Shown here in pieces: positions 17,234-26,636 of a DNA stretch of 64,000 bases. Numbering within the stretch: position 1 is the stretch's first letter; every line of letters begins with the position of its first letter. The notes beneath the pieces are model-generated. The model worked only from the letters and a program-made list of their open reading frames with translations, made no database searches and was not told the DNA's origin. Source of the DNA: Neorhodopirellula lusitana (GTDB lineage: Bacteria; Planctomycetota; Planctomycetia; Pirellulales; Pirellulaceae); contig NZ_FXUG01000003.1 in assembly GCF_900182915.1 (NCBI RefSeq), positions 124,001-188,000 of the forward strand, written 5' to 3'. The translations under genes were made by a program, and so were the position numbers.

Positions 17234-18013
17234 CTAATACAACCAGTACATTCCGACGATGATCGCGCCCACGGGCAGACACCAGTACGCAAACCAATGC
17301 AAACGGTCCTCTTTGCTCCAGCGGATCAGCCATTTCAAGGCAAACACACCGACTGCCATCGCAGTGATAGCGCCGATGCATAGTATCGACCCGGAAAGAG
17401 CCGAGGTCGCCGCACTGCCATCAAGTAGATCTTTGATCGCCAATGTCGTCGCACCGCAGATCGCAGGAATGGCCAACAAGAAAGAGAATGTGACCGAGTC
17501 ATCTTTGCCAAGCCCCATCAATCGGCCGCCTAGAATCGTCGAACCGCTACGACTGATTCCCGGCAAGATCGCTACCGCCTGGAAACAACCGACAACAAGC
17601 GCGCCCAACCACCCCATTCGCTCGTAACGGCCATCGGTCGCCGGCAACCTGCCAAGGATGATCAACAGCACTCCGGTGACCATCAACATCGCCCCGGCCA
17701 ACAGCGGACTGCGAATTAACCAGGGGAACGCTTCCTTGATCGTCAGTCCCACCACCACGGCGGGCAACGTGCCGATCACAAGCAACACGATCACGCGGCG
17801 GTCACGCGATAAAAGGTCCAGGATTTTTCGCCAATAGACGATCAATATCGAACCGAGTGTCCCGGCATGCAGGATGATTTCCAGCGTGGCTGACTCACCC
17901 AATTCGCCCAGCATGGATCCAAGAATGACGAGGTGCCCCGATGAACTGATCGGAAGAAACTCCGCGATTCCCTGAACGACAGCCAGGATCAAAACTCGAT
18001 ACAAGTCGGACAC
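17234..18013 (-). CDS. uppP: undecaprenyl-diphosphatase
   Basis: This 259-residue integral membrane protein (UppP/BacA family) removes a phosphate from undecaprenyl diphosphate, recycling the lipid carrier for cell-envelope glycans. Both signature regions are present: QGIAEFLPISSSGHLVILGS near residues 14-33 (Glu18, Ser cluster, His27) and PGISRSGSTILGGRLMGL near 155. The remaining hydrophobic segments fit the eight-helix fold. It is divergent from a DUF368/PopT-like gene (55-120 nt between starts), which suggests linked control of carrier recycling. Loss of this family commonly causes bacitracin sensitivity. Confidence 0.95.
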   Translation of the reverse strand: MSDLYRVLILAVVQGIAEFLPISSSGHLVILGSMLGELGESATLEIILHAGTLGSILIVYWRKILDLLSRDRRVIVLLVIGTLPAVVVGLTIKEAFPWLIRSPLLAGAMLMVTGVLLIILGRLPATDGRYERMGWLGALVVGCFQAVAILPGISRSGSTILGGRLMGLGKDDSVTFSFLLAIPAICGATTLAIKDLLDGSAATSALSGSILCIGAITAMAVGVFALKWLIRWSKEDRLHWFAYWCLPVGAIIVGMYWLY

Positions 18014-18130
18014 GATTCAAAGTCTGGGTTAAAGTGTGGCACTGCGATTTGTCTAACCTACTTAAGGGTGCTCGCTCGCCAGTATTCCACCCACAAAATT
18101 CATCACAAAACCTCTCGCCTAAAGATCTCC

Positions 18131-19174
18131 GTGACGGCAAACTCCGAGAATACCGACTGGAACGATTCCGACGCCCAATCCGATCCATCCGATTCGGCTG
18201 TCACTGCCCCCCAAATCAATCCCCACAACGACCGCGATTCCCACACCGTAGCGGGTGATGCGATCAACGTGTTTCGTGGTTTTTGTATGGGTGCCGCGGA
18301 CACAGTCCCCGGCGTTAGCGGTGGGACTGTCGCCTTAATCTTGGGCCACTACGACCGATTGATCGCCGCGATCAGCCATGTCGATTCAGAAGCGGTCGCC
18401 ATGCTGATTGGGGGCAACTGGCGTGCACTGGCCAATAAGCTCGACCTTCGTTTCCTAGTCGCACTCGGGATTGGGATCGTGACCGGCATTGGGCTGCTCG
18501 CCGGACTAATGCACTGGCTGCTACACGAACGCATGAACGAAACCATGGCGGTCTTTTTTGGCCTCGTGCTCGCCAGCGTGTGGGTAGTTCGGCGAAACGT
18601 TTCCTCGTGGAGCATTGGACGAGTGATCGGGCTCGCGGCCGGCATCGCAGGCGCGTTGGCGATTTCACAAATCCCGGCCAGCGTGGGTGAGGTCAGCACA
18701 GCCTACCTCTTCTTCAGCGCCTCGATCGCAATCTGCGCCATGATCTTGCCTGGCATCAGCGGCGCATTCGTCTTGTTACTGTTCGGCGTCTACGAACCCG
18801 TGATTGGAATGATCAAAGACTTCGTCAAAGGGAACTTCGACGCCGAGTCAATTACTCAACTGTTCGTCTTCGCAGCGGGCTGCGGCTTTGGCCTACTCGC
18901 GTTCTCGAGACTGCTTAACTACCTGTTGTCCAGACACCGCGATACCACCATGGCAACGCTCATCGGACTGATGATCGGGTCCGTCGGTCGCCTATGGCCA
19001 CTGCAAGTTGTCACCCCGGAAACAGCTGACCTGAAACTCAAGTTCCAAAAGTTCAACTTCGTATCGCCAGCCGACTACGACGGCAGCATCGTCACGCTCG
19101 TTGTCCTCGCGATCGTAGCGGCGGGAGTCGTGGTCATCGCCGATCACATCACACGCAAGAACCTGACTGCTTAA
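18131..19174 (+). CDS. DUF368 (PopT-like) undecaprenyl-phosphate transporter
   Basis: This polytopic membrane protein has DUF368 signatures: GFCMGAADTVPGVSGGTVAL and, in the second repeat, MILPGISGAFVLLLFGVYEP, the two related PG(V/I)SG motifs of the inverted-repeat fold. DUF368 members (PopT) have been shown in other bacteria to return undecaprenyl phosphate across the membrane. I favour the GTG at 18131; an ATG at 18068 would add 21 residues without homology. The first 40 residues are hydrophilic, Asp/Ser/Asn-rich. The stop overlaps the rnpA stop (shared TTAA). Adjacent divergent uppP supports a role in carrier recycling. Confidence 0.88.
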   Translation: MTANSENTDWNDSDAQSDPSDSAVTAPQINPHNDRDSHTVAGDAINVFRGFCMGAADTVPGVSGGTVALILGHYDRLIAAISHVDSEAVAMLIGGNWRALANKLDLRFLVALGIGIVTGIGLLAGLMHWLLHERMNETMAVFFGLVLASVWVVRRNVSSWSIGRVIGLAAGIAGALAISQIPASVGEVSTAYLFFSASIAICAMILPGISGAFVLLLFGVYEPVIGMIKDFVKGNFDAESITQLFVFAAGCGFGLLAFSRLLNYLLSRHRDTTMATLIGLMIGSVGRLWPLQVVTPETADLKLKFQKFNFVSPADYDGSIVTLVVLAIVAAGVVVIADHITRKNLTA

Positions 19175-19608
19175 CCCCGCCTCGAATCACTTCCCCCAAC
19201 GGAAGCGGCTGCCGGCTTGATCCGAGCGATCGCTCGGGCGGCAACCTTAGGCAGCCCGCGCTGAATCGCAGCCCAGTCTGGCTGCGCCCCCTTCTTGGGA
19301 CGGACCACCAATTCATAACCGCCGGGAATCCGATCTCGCTGAGTACGAAACGACTCACGGATCAGCCGCTTCCAACGGTTCCGAACGACCGCATTGCCAG
19401 TCTTTTTAGGGATCGTGACCCCCAACCGAGTCACGTCAAACGGCACCGACTTCGCTGACGCACGCTCGTCTTCCACGGAACGCTGCATCGCAAACACCAC
19501 GATCGTGCCGTCGGCAGCGCAACCACCGCGGCGGAGCACGCGAGTAAAATCGTCACCTTTGACGACCCGCATCGACTTGGGGAATTTCGCATCAGAAGTG
19601 CTGGTCAC
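19171..19608 (-). CDS. rnpA: ribonuclease P protein component
   Basis: The basic protein (145 residues from GTG 19608) is the protein subunit of RNase P, which matures tRNA 5' ends. The RNA-binding signature RNRWKRLIRESFRTQRD follows RLGVTIPKKTGNAVV, and the N-terminus FPKSMRVVKGDDFTRVLRRG fits the family. The open frame runs 60 codons further upstream into pyrC, so the GTG just after the pyrC stop is the best start. Unusually, it is not beside rpmH, dnaA or yidC but is the last gene of a pyrB-pyrC-rnpA string. The C-terminal 25 residues are Ala/Ser-rich. Its stop overlaps that of the convergent DUF368 gene. Confidence 0.93.
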   Translation of the reverse strand: MTSTSDAKFPKSMRVVKGDDFTRVLRRGGCAADGTIVVFAMQRSVEDERASAKSVPFDVTRLGVTIPKKTGNAVVRNRWKRLIRESFRTQRDRIPGGYELVVRPKKGAQPDWAAIQRGLPKVAARAIARIKPAAASVGGSDSRRG

Positions 19609-19621
19609 AACAGGTCCCTTC

Positions 19622-20980
19622 TCACACTTCCGCGCCGGCCACAGCGGACTGCGTCGCCACAAACCGCACATCACCGCCCACGATTGTGTGAGTGACCAAG
19701 GCGTGTAGCTGACGCCCTTCCATCGGACTGCTCTGGCACTTCGACAAGAACGCTTCAGGGCGTACCGTCCAAGTCGCCTCGGGATCAATCACGACCACGT
19801 CGGCAACGGCCCCTAAACTAAGCGTGCCAGCATCTAACTTGGCAATCTTCGCCGGGTTGGTCGACAAACACTCGATTGCCCGAGTCCAAGACATGATCTC
19901 AGTCCGAACCATATCCGTGACTGTCGCCGATAGCGTCGTTTCCAGGGCCGCGGCACCGAACGGAGCCGTGTCCAAGTCGTTGCCCTTCTTTTCACGAGCA
20001 CGCGGCATGTGACCGGTTTGGATGGCATCGATCGTGCCATCGGCAACCGCATGCTGCAACATCTCGACATGCCTTGCACTGCGGATCGGCGGGTGAACTT
20101 TGTACCTCGCGTCAAAACTACGCAGCGACTCATCACTGCCATTCAGATTGTGCGGGCAAACCGAAGCCGAGATGGCGATTCCCCGAGCCTTCACTCGACC
20201 GATCATGTCGATCGCGCCCATCGTACTAACAGGCCCCACATGCAGTCGCCCCTTCGTCGCCTCAGCCAAACGAACATCGCGTGCGATCGCCAAGTCCTCC
20301 GCTTCGGACGGCAACCCCTTTAGCCCCAGTGCCAGCGAAACCCGGCCATCATGCATGACGCCGCCTTCGGCCAGCCCTGGCACCTCGGGTCGATCAAAGA
20401 TGGGGATGTCGAACATCCGGCAATAATCCAACGCTCGTTTCAACAACGCGTCGTTCGGCATCGGCCGAGGCGAATCGCTAAACCCGATCGCCCCCGCCTC
20501 GTGCAAAATCGCCAGCTCCGCCATCTGCTCGGATTCGCGAGCCTTGCTCAAGCAAGCGATGGGATAAACCCGCACGCCGCCCACACGCTGCGCGATCTGA
20601 ATCACCAACTCAACCGCCGCCGCAGAGTCGATTACGGGATTCGTATTACTGCAACACAACAGCGACGTGTAACCGCCCGCCAACGCCGCATCGCTTCCCG
20701 TTTGAATCGTCTCGTCTTCTTCACGGCCCGGTTGCCGCAACTCGGCCCCCAGATCCACCAAACCGGGAGCCACAATCTTGCCGCTCGCATCAATCCACTT
20801 GGCGTTCGATGGAACATCCCCATCAGCCGGATCAATCGCCGCGATTCGCCCCTCGACGATCAACAATCGAGCGACGCGATCAACACCGTTGGCGGGGTCA
20901 ATCACCCGACCTCCATCGATGACAATCGGCTCAGGCGGGTGGGAAGAAATCAATGAATTACTCACGTTGGTTAAACCCAA
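19622..20980 (-). CDS. dihydroorotase-like pseudoenzyme (PyrC homologue)
   Basis: The 452-residue protein has the class I dihydroorotase fold and length, but every metal ligand I can align is replaced. The HxH motif after APGLVDL reads GAE (78-80). The HCED region reads FDRPE (Asp196). HVST reads PVST (Pro250). DHAPH reads GHMPR (Gly323). Flanking family sequence remains ([41 protein letters not shown]). Such inactive PyrC homologues are known to serve as structural partners of PyrB in some bacteria. Its start overlaps the end of pyrB by 10 nt, which supports a complex with aspartate carbamoyltransferase. An active dihydroorotase must then be encoded elsewhere. Confidence 0.9.
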   Translation of the reverse strand: MGLTNVSNSLISSHPPEPIVIDGGRVIDPANGVDRVARLLIVEGRIAAIDPADGDVPSNAKWIDASGKIVAPGLVDLGAELRQPGREEDETIQTGSDAALAGGYTSLLCCSNTNPVIDSAAAVELVIQIAQRVGGVRVYPIACLSKARESEQMAELAILHEAGAIGFSDSPRPMPNDALLKRALDYCRMFDIPIFDRPEVPGLAEGGVMHDGRVSLALGLKGLPSEAEDLAIARDVRLAEATKGRLHVGPVSTMGAIDMIGRVKARGIAISASVCPHNLNGSDESLRSFDARYKVHPPIRSARHVEMLQHAVADGTIDAIQTGHMPRAREKKGNDLDTAPFGAAALETTLSATVTDMVRTEIMSWTRAIECLSTNPAKIAKLDAGTLSLGAVADVVVIDPEATWTVRPEAFLSKCQSSPMEGRQLHALVTHTIVGGDVRFVATQSAVAGAEV

Positions 20981-22044
20981 TTCGGCTTATCTTCGGCATC
21001 CGGCCCGGCACTCGCCGCAGGAGACTCCGCACCCGAGATCGCCGCATCACTGGCACCCGCCAACAACCACAGCGACGCCATCCGTACCGCGATGCCATTA
21101 GTGACTTGTTCCAAAATGACCGAGTGCGGGCCATCGGCAACTTCCGGCGTGATCTCCACACCACGATTGATCGGCCCTGGAGCCATGATCAGGATCTCTG
21201 GTTTCGCTCGACGCATCCGGTCACCGTTCATCGCATACAAGGCTGCGTACTCGCGAACACTCGGGAACGGTCGGGTATACTGTCGCTCGAACTGGATCCG
21301 CAACAAATTCAAAACGTCACAGCGTTCGACAATGTCATCCAAACGGTGTGCCACCTCAAACCCAAGCTCTTCCCACCGCGGACTGACCAAGGTTGGCGGA
21401 CCACAAATGATCACGTGGGCACCCAGCTTACGAAGCCCCCACAAGTTGCTGCGAGCGGTCCGGCTATGAGCAATGTCACCCACCAGTGCGACCGTTTTCC
21501 CAGCCAAAATCTGCTCGGGATCCAGCGATTCATCTTCCCAATCTTCACGTCCGCGACTTTGCAGAATCGTCAGAATATCCAACAAACCCTGCGTTGGGTG
21601 TTCGTGAGGTCCATCGCCCGCATTCAGCACCGAAACGCCCAATTCGCGAGCTAACAAGTGCGGTGTGCCGGGCGTGAAGTGACGGGTCACGACCCAGTCA
21701 ACGCCCATCGCTTCGATGGTTTTCGCGGTGTCAACAAACGTCTCGCCTTTCGCGACGCTGCTTCCAGCACTGCTAAACTCGACGGTATCGGCCCCCAATC
21801 GTTTCGCTGCTAGCGAAAAACTATTGCGGGTCCGTGTGCTGTTTTCAAAAAACAGGTTCGCACAAGTTTTCCCCGACAAGAGCGACAGTTTTTCGCGGCA
21901 TCCATTGGTCAGCTCCTTCAGCGTTTGAGCCGTCCGGAGGATCGCCATTAACTCTGCCGCCGAGTGTCGCTCCAAATCCAATAGATGGCGGTGCCGCCAA
22001 ATTGCCGGAAAGGTAAGCGTCTGAGAATCAATCTTCGTTGCCAT
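20971..22044 (-). CDS. pyrB: aspartate carbamoyltransferase catalytic subunit
   Basis: PyrB condenses carbamoyl phosphate and aspartate to carbamoyl aspartate, the committed step of pyrimidine synthesis. The carbamoyl-phosphate motif [20 protein letters not shown] and the second motif [15 protein letters not shown] are intact, as are the Asp-loop sequences toward the C-terminus. I chose the ATG at 22044; one at 22065 is also possible. The C-terminal 25 residues beyond the usual end are an Ala/Asp-rich extension ([16 protein letters not shown]). It overlaps the PyrC-like pseudoenzyme gene, so the products probably form the PyrB-PyrC' type of holoenzyme. No pyrR-type attenuator was recognised upstream. 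Confidence 0.95.
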   Translation of the reverse strand: MATKIDSQTLTFPAIWRHRHLLDLERHSAAELMAILRTAQTLKELTNGCREKLSLLSGKTCANLFFENSTRTRNSFSLAAKRLGADTVEFSSAGSSVAKGETFVDTAKTIEAMGVDWVVTRHFTPGTPHLLARELGVSVLNAGDGPHEHPTQGLLDILTILQSRGREDWEDESLDPEQILAGKTVALVGDIAHSRTARSNLWGLRKLGAHVIICGPPTLVSPRWEELGFEVAHRLDDIVERCDVLNLLRIQFERQYTRPFPSVREYAALYAMNGDRMRRAKPEILIMAPGPINRGVEITPEVADGPHSVILEQVTNGIAVRMASLWLLAGASDAAISGAESPAASAGPDAEDKPNWV

Positions 22045-22098
22045 GCTTCGCAGTTTAGGCAACAACGCCGTCTTTGGTAACTAGTATGCTTTGCGATT

Positions 22099-23379
22099 AT
22101 GCCAGCTTCTCAACCGCAACCGAATTCACGTTCCCTACCGGGGTCTCAACCTCCGCTAGCAGGAACGCCATCCCCGGCCGATCCAGCTGCAAAGGCCGTT
22201 TCTGTTTCAGAGGCCAGCCAGCTTGCCGAATCAATCCGCCAGGCCGCACTCAGCGAGGGTTTCATTCGTTGCGGGATCGCACCCGCCATCACCAGCGAGG
22301 GATTTCCCAAACTCGTGAAGTGGATCGAAGCCGGTTACGCCGCCGAAATGGGCTACTTCAGTGCACGCCTGGACGCGTACCGGCACCCTCGCGGCGTCCT
22401 GCCCGGCGCCAAGTCGCTGATCGTAATGGCGATGCCCTATCACGCTCAAGATCCACAAACCGTGCCAGTTCCCGTCAACGAGAATGGCAACTCGGACAAC
22501 GAACACACCAACTCCACGTGGGGCCGCGTCGCCCGGTACACCTGGCAGGGCACCGACTACCACGACACCATACACCCCAAACTCAAACGCCTCTGCCGAA
22601 GGATCGGCGAACTCGCTCCGGGCTCGAACGCTCGCGGCATCATCGACACCGCGCCCCTGATGGAACGCGAAGTCGCCCAACTGGCCGGCCTCGGGTGGCG
22701 AGGCAAAAACACTCTGCTGCTCAATCGCGAACTAGGCAGCTATTTCTTTCTGGCCTGCATCCTGGTGGATGTCGAACTGCCCGCCGACTCGCCCCACGCC
22801 ACTTCCCATTGCGGATCTTGCACCGCCTGTCTGGACGCTTGTCCCACCGACGCGTTTGTCCAGGCCGGCGTCTTGGACGCGTCAAAGTGCATCAGCTACT
22901 TGACCATCGAGCATCGTGACTCGATCCCCGAACCACTGCGACCCGGAATCGGCAATTGGCTTTTCGGATGTGACGTGTGCCAAGAAGTCTGCCCCTGGAA
23001 TCGCAAACCCGCTCGCCGGGCCACACTGCCACCACCGACTGCGGATAAAAGCCCCAGCGACCAGATTGACGCCCTCAAAAATCAAACCGATCCAACACCC
23101 CAAACCCAAACAAGAGACTCCGACTCCACTGCACCGCTCGGCTGGATCGATGCTTTGGCACTGTTTGAACTCACCGAGGAAGATTTCCGGGCTCGATTCC
23201 GGCGATCACCGATGTGGCGAACCCGCCGGCGAGGCATGCTTCGCAACGCCGCAATGGTGCTCGGCAACATCGGCGGCGCCGAGTCACTCCCGGCCCTTGA
23301 ATCGGCCAGCCTCGACGACGATCCGGTCGTCAGTGAATCCGCGTCCTGGGCAAGCCAGCAAATCCAACGTCGACAATAA
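22099..23379 (+). CDS. queG: epoxyqueuosine reductase
   Basis: This 426-residue cobalamin and iron-sulfur enzyme reduces epoxyqueuosine to queuosine in the wobble base of tRNA. Two ferredoxin-type clusters are visible: CGSCTACLDACPTDAF (about 236-251) and CDVCQEVCPWN (about 293-303). The N-terminal domain has DTAPLMEREVAQLAGLGWRG and MGYFSARLDAYRHPRG, typical of QueG. The C-terminal 60 residues look like a HEAT-type repeat (MLRNAAMVLGNIGG, then ESASLDDDPVVSESASWA), also seen in the family. A 40-residue hydrophilic linker precedes it. The first 40 residues are a Pro/Ser/Ala-rich extension, so a later start is possible. Confidence 0.94.
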   Translation: MPASQPQPNSRSLPGSQPPLAGTPSPADPAAKAVSVSEASQLAESIRQAALSEGFIRCGIAPAITSEGFPKLVKWIEAGYAAEMGYFSARLDAYRHPRGVLPGAKSLIVMAMPYHAQDPQTVPVPVNENGNSDNEHTNSTWGRVARYTWQGTDYHDTIHPKLKRLCRRIGELAPGSNARGIIDTAPLMEREVAQLAGLGWRGKNTLLLNRELGSYFFLACILVDVELPADSPHATSHCGSCTACLDACPTDAFVQAGVLDASKCISYLTIEHRDSIPEPLRPGIGNWLFGCDVCQEVCPWNRKPARRATLPPPTADKSPSDQIDALKNQTDPTPQTQTRDSDSTAPLGWIDALALFELTEEDFRARFRRSPMWRTRRRGMLRNAAMVLGNIGGAESLPALESASLDDDPVVSESASWASQQIQRRQ

Positions 23380-23462
23380 ACAACAATGAACCAACGATCG
23401 GGGAGGGAACATTCTCCCCAAATGCGACGTCGATAATCCAACGGATTGTTTTGTTCGCGCCG

Positions 23463-23479
23463 GTTTTATCGGATAAAAC
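23463..23479. promoter_or_regulatory. 17-bp palindrome upstream of the metalloprotease gene
   Basis: GTTTTATC-G-GATAAAAC is a perfect inverted repeat with an 8-nt arm and one central base, 107 nt upstream of the protease ATG. It has no T tract after it and could be an operator. The cognate regulator is unknown. Confidence 0.4.
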
Positions 23480-23585
23480 AGGCAGAATCCCGTAAACGTT
23501 GCGATCCTCGGTGCCGGGTTGTGACGTAAACTAGCACGTTGATCGCCCACCTTTGATGGACCTCCCGACTCTTTGGATGCTTGGT

Positions 23586-26500
23586 ATGAACCAATCCCGC
23601 CTCTCGCTTGCCTCTCTGTTTGTTGCCTTCGCCACGGTGTTAACCGGAACAATGGCGTCCGCATCAGCCGCTGACACCCTCCCGGAATTCTCCAAGATTT
23701 CCGAAGACTTCGAAGCCGTTTCGATCTCCGACCAACAAGCCACCAAAGGACTGTTCAACGTCTGGAAGCGAGACAAAGACTCCGCCGTGATTGGCGAACT
23801 GCCCAAAAACTTCAAGGGCAAAAGCTATTTCATCGCGTTGACCCTCAGCAGCGGCGACCGTTATGCGGGGCTGCAATCAGGCGACTGGGTCGTGCAGTGG
23901 CGTCGCTACAACAATCGCCTGGCATTGATCGCACCGAATCTGGACATCCGAGCGACCGGCGACGACGAATCCAAAGCGTCCGTTAAACGTCTCTTCACCG
24001 ACCGAGTGCTGTTCGATGTTCCCATTCTGGCAATGGGACCTCATGGCGGCCCGGTCATCGACCTGGACAACTTGCTGGTCAACAACGCCAGCCAGTTCTT
24101 CGGAGCTCAAATTCGAGTCACCAATTCACGGCTCTATTCCATCGAATCACTGAAGGTCTTTCCAAAGAACGTTGAACTTGCGTTCGAAATCGTCGGCAAC
24201 CGCGGACGCCTGCAAACACTGCATTACTCGTTCAGCGAAGTCCCCAGCACTTCTGGTGGATTTAAGCCACGAAAGGCTGATGAACGCATTGGTTACTTCA
24301 CAACCTCGTATTCCGACCTCAGCAAATACGAAGATGATGAAACTCGCGTGCGATTCATCAACCGATGGCATCTCGAAAAACGCGATCCCAAGCTTAAGTT
24401 AAGCCCGCCCAAAGAACCCATTCGGTTCTATGTCGAACACACCACCCCCGTTCGCTACCGTCGCTGGATCAAGGCCGGTATCGACTACTGGAACAAGGCG
24501 TTTGAAAAAGTCGGAATTGACGATGCCATCGTGATCGAATACCAGGACGCGGTCAGCGGCATCCACATGGAAAAGGATCCCGAGGACGTGCGTTACAACT
24601 TTGTTCGTTGGCTGAACAACGACGTTGGAACTGCGATCGGTCCAAGTCGAGTCCATCCATCGACTGGCCAAATCCTGGACGCGGACATCATTTTGACGGA
24701 CGGCTGGATTCGCCACTTCAATTTCAACTACGCCGACCTGATGCCCAAACTGGCAATGGAAGGCGTCAGTGCCGAAACGTTGGCATGGCTGGCCACTCGC
24801 CCAAACTGGGACCCGCGAATCCGCATGGGTGCCCCCGAAGATGCCCACTCATTGCGTGCTAAATACGCTCGCCAAGCAACTCAGCCCATGGCTGGCTACC
24901 AAATGGCCCAAACGGATCCAGCACTGCTGGGTGACGACGAGTACGACGGCTTGATCGGACATGTCAGCCAAAAGAACGGCATGTGCATGGCCGCCAGCGG
25001 TCGCAGCATGGACCTTGCTCTCGCCCGGATGAACTGGGCACTTTCACTGCATGCCGACTTGGAAGCTGAAAAGAAAAAGAAGAAGGACAAAGAGAAAGAA
25101 GACGAGGCGGCCAAGAACGACTCCGAAGAAAAGTCTGACGCGAAGAAAGCTGACGACAAGAAAAACAAAGAGCCGTCCGACGATGACTCGGAAGAGGAAT
25201 CCGACAAGGATGAAGATGAATCTGACGAAGAAGATGAAGATGACGACGACAAGTCAAAGAAAGACGATGAAGCGGTCATGCTTGACGGAATTCCTGAATG
25301 GTTCGTCGGCCCGCTACTCGCCGATCTGGTTGCTCACGAGGTTGGACACACCCTTGGCCTTCGCCACAACTTCAAAGCATCAGCACTTCACACGATTGAT
25401 GAGATCAACAGTGAAGAACTTAAAGGCAAGAAACCGTTCACTGCCTCGGTCATGGATTACACTCCCATCAACTACCGATACGAAGCCGGCGACGTGCAAG
25501 GCGACTACGGTATGATCGACATCGGCCCCTACGATTACTGGGCGATCGAGTACGGCTACACCCTTAAGAATTCGTCGCTACCAGATATTTTGAAACGCTG
25601 TTCCGAACCCGAAATGCAGTACGCTACGGACGAAGACACCAGCGGTCCGGACCCGTACGCTCGTCGCTATGACTTCGGGAAAGACCCGCTCGCACATGCC
25701 GTCGAGCAAATTAAATTGGTGCAACTGTACCGCGAACAACTGCTCGATCGCTTCGTCAAGGATGGTGATAGCTGGGCGAAAGCTCGGCGCGGTTATGAAC
25801 TCACACTCGGTCTGCAAATGCGATCGGTCAGCATGATGGCCAACTGGATCGGTGGTGCGTTCGTGAATCGCGACAAGAAAGGCGATCCGGGCAACCGAGT
25901 TCCCGTCGAAGTCGTTCCAGCGGAAGATCAACGCGCGGCTCTGAACTTTGTGATCGAAACAAGCTTCAACGACAAAGCCTACGGTTTGACACCCGAAATC
26001 CTAGAACGTCTCGGTGTCGATAAATGGCTCGACGGTGGCGGCGCCCACGGCATGGCAGGGGAAGCAACTTGGCCCATCCATGACCGCATCTTGGACATGC
26101 AAGCATCGTCGTTGACATTGCTGTTGAACCCAACGACGCTTCGTCGGGTTTACGACAATGAGTTACGACTGGCTGCGGATAAAGACGCACTGACGCTTCC
26201 TGAACTGCTGGGGAATGTCACCACCGCGGTCTGGTCCGAGCTTGGTGAAAAGTGCCCCGAGGATCGCAACGATCGCAAGCCCATGATTTCGTCACTTCGC
26301 CGAAACCTGCAACGCGAACACCTGCAACGCTTGGTTGACCTGATTCTGGAAGAGGCGCCGCAAACGGCTGCTTATCATCCCATCAGCAATTTGGCTCGAA
26401 TGGAACTTCGCGAACTGGCCGATCAAATCGAAGGTTCATTGAAGACATGTGGCACCAAGATGGACGCCTATTCCAAGGCGCACCTGACCGAAAGTCACCA

Positions 26501-26624
26501 ACGAATCAACCGAGCTTTGGAAGCCAGCTACACCTACGGTGGCAGTCAACAAAGCAGCCCGTTGATGATGTTGTTGATGGGTCGCCAAGAAGCGGAACAA
26601 CAAGCCCAGCAAAACCAACGCTGA
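23586..26624 (+). CDS. secreted zinc-dependent metalloprotease (DUF5117/DUF4953 type)
   Basis: From the ATG at 23586 a signal peptide (MNQSRLSLASLFVAFATVLT, cleavage after ASASA) leads a 1012-residue protease. The zinc site is HEVGHTLGLRH at about 584-594, a metzincin HExxHxxGxxH. A Met-turn-like SVMDYTPINY follows about 35 residues later. The N-terminal region (GLFNVWKRDKDSAVIGELP, LFDVPILAMGPHGG) and C-terminal helices fit the family of large bacterial zincins with DUF5118, DUF5117 and DUF4953 parts. Just before the zinc site, residues about 493-564 are an insertion made almost only of Lys, Glu, Asp and Ser. Substrate unknown; it acts outside the cytoplasm. Confidence 0.9.
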   Translation: MNQSRLSLASLFVAFATVLTGTMASASAADTLPEFSKISEDFEAVSISDQQATKGLFNVWKRDKDSAVIGELPKNFKGKSYFIALTLSSGDRYAGLQSGDWVVQWRRYNNRLALIAPNLDIRATGDDESKASVKRLFTDRVLFDVPILAMGPHGGPVIDLDNLLVNNASQFFGAQIRVTNSRLYSIESLKVFPKNVELAFEIVGNRGRLQTLHYSFSEVPSTSGGFKPRKADERIGYFTTSYSDLSKYEDDETRVRFINRWHLEKRDPKLKLSPPKEPIRFYVEHTTPVRYRRWIKAGIDYWNKAFEKVGIDDAIVIEYQDAVSGIHMEKDPEDVRYNFVRWLNNDVGTAIGPSRVHPSTGQILDADIILTDGWIRHFNFNYADLMPKLAMEGVSAETLAWLATRPNWDPRIRMGAPEDAHSLRAKYARQATQPMAGYQMAQTDPALLGDDEYDGLIGHVSQKNGMCMAASGRSMDLALARMNWALSLHADLEAEKKKKKDKEKEDEAAKNDSEEKSDAKKADDKKNKEPSDDDSEEESDKDEDESDEEDEDDDDKSKKDDEAVMLDGIPEWFVGPLLADLVAHEVGHTLGLRHNFKASALHTIDEINSEELKGKKPFTASVMDYTPINYRYEAGDVQGDYGMIDIGPYDYWAIEYGYTLKNSSLPDILKRCSEPEMQYATDEDTSGPDPYARRYDFGKDPLAHAVEQIKLVQLYREQLLDRFVKDGDSWAKARRGYELTLGLQMRSVSMMANWIGGAFVNRDKKGDPGNRVPVEVVPAEDQRAALNFVIETSFNDKAYGLTPEILERLGVDKWLDGGGAHGMAGEATWPIHDRILDMQASSLTLLLNPTTLRRVYDNELRLAADKDALTLPELLGNVTTAVWSELGEKCPEDRNDRKPMISSLRRNLQREHLQRLVDLILEEAPQTAAYHPISNLARMELRELADQIEGSLKTCGTKMDAYSKAHLTESHQRINRALEASYTYGGSQQSSPLMMLLMGRQEAEQQAQQNQR

Positions 26625-26636
26625 TTTTACTTCCGC

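Noticed and set aside
25051-25515. A Lys/Arg/Thr-rich frame on the + strand overlapping the protease
   Set aside because: It is the other-frame shadow of the Lys/Glu/Asp insertion and zinc-site region; no start context.
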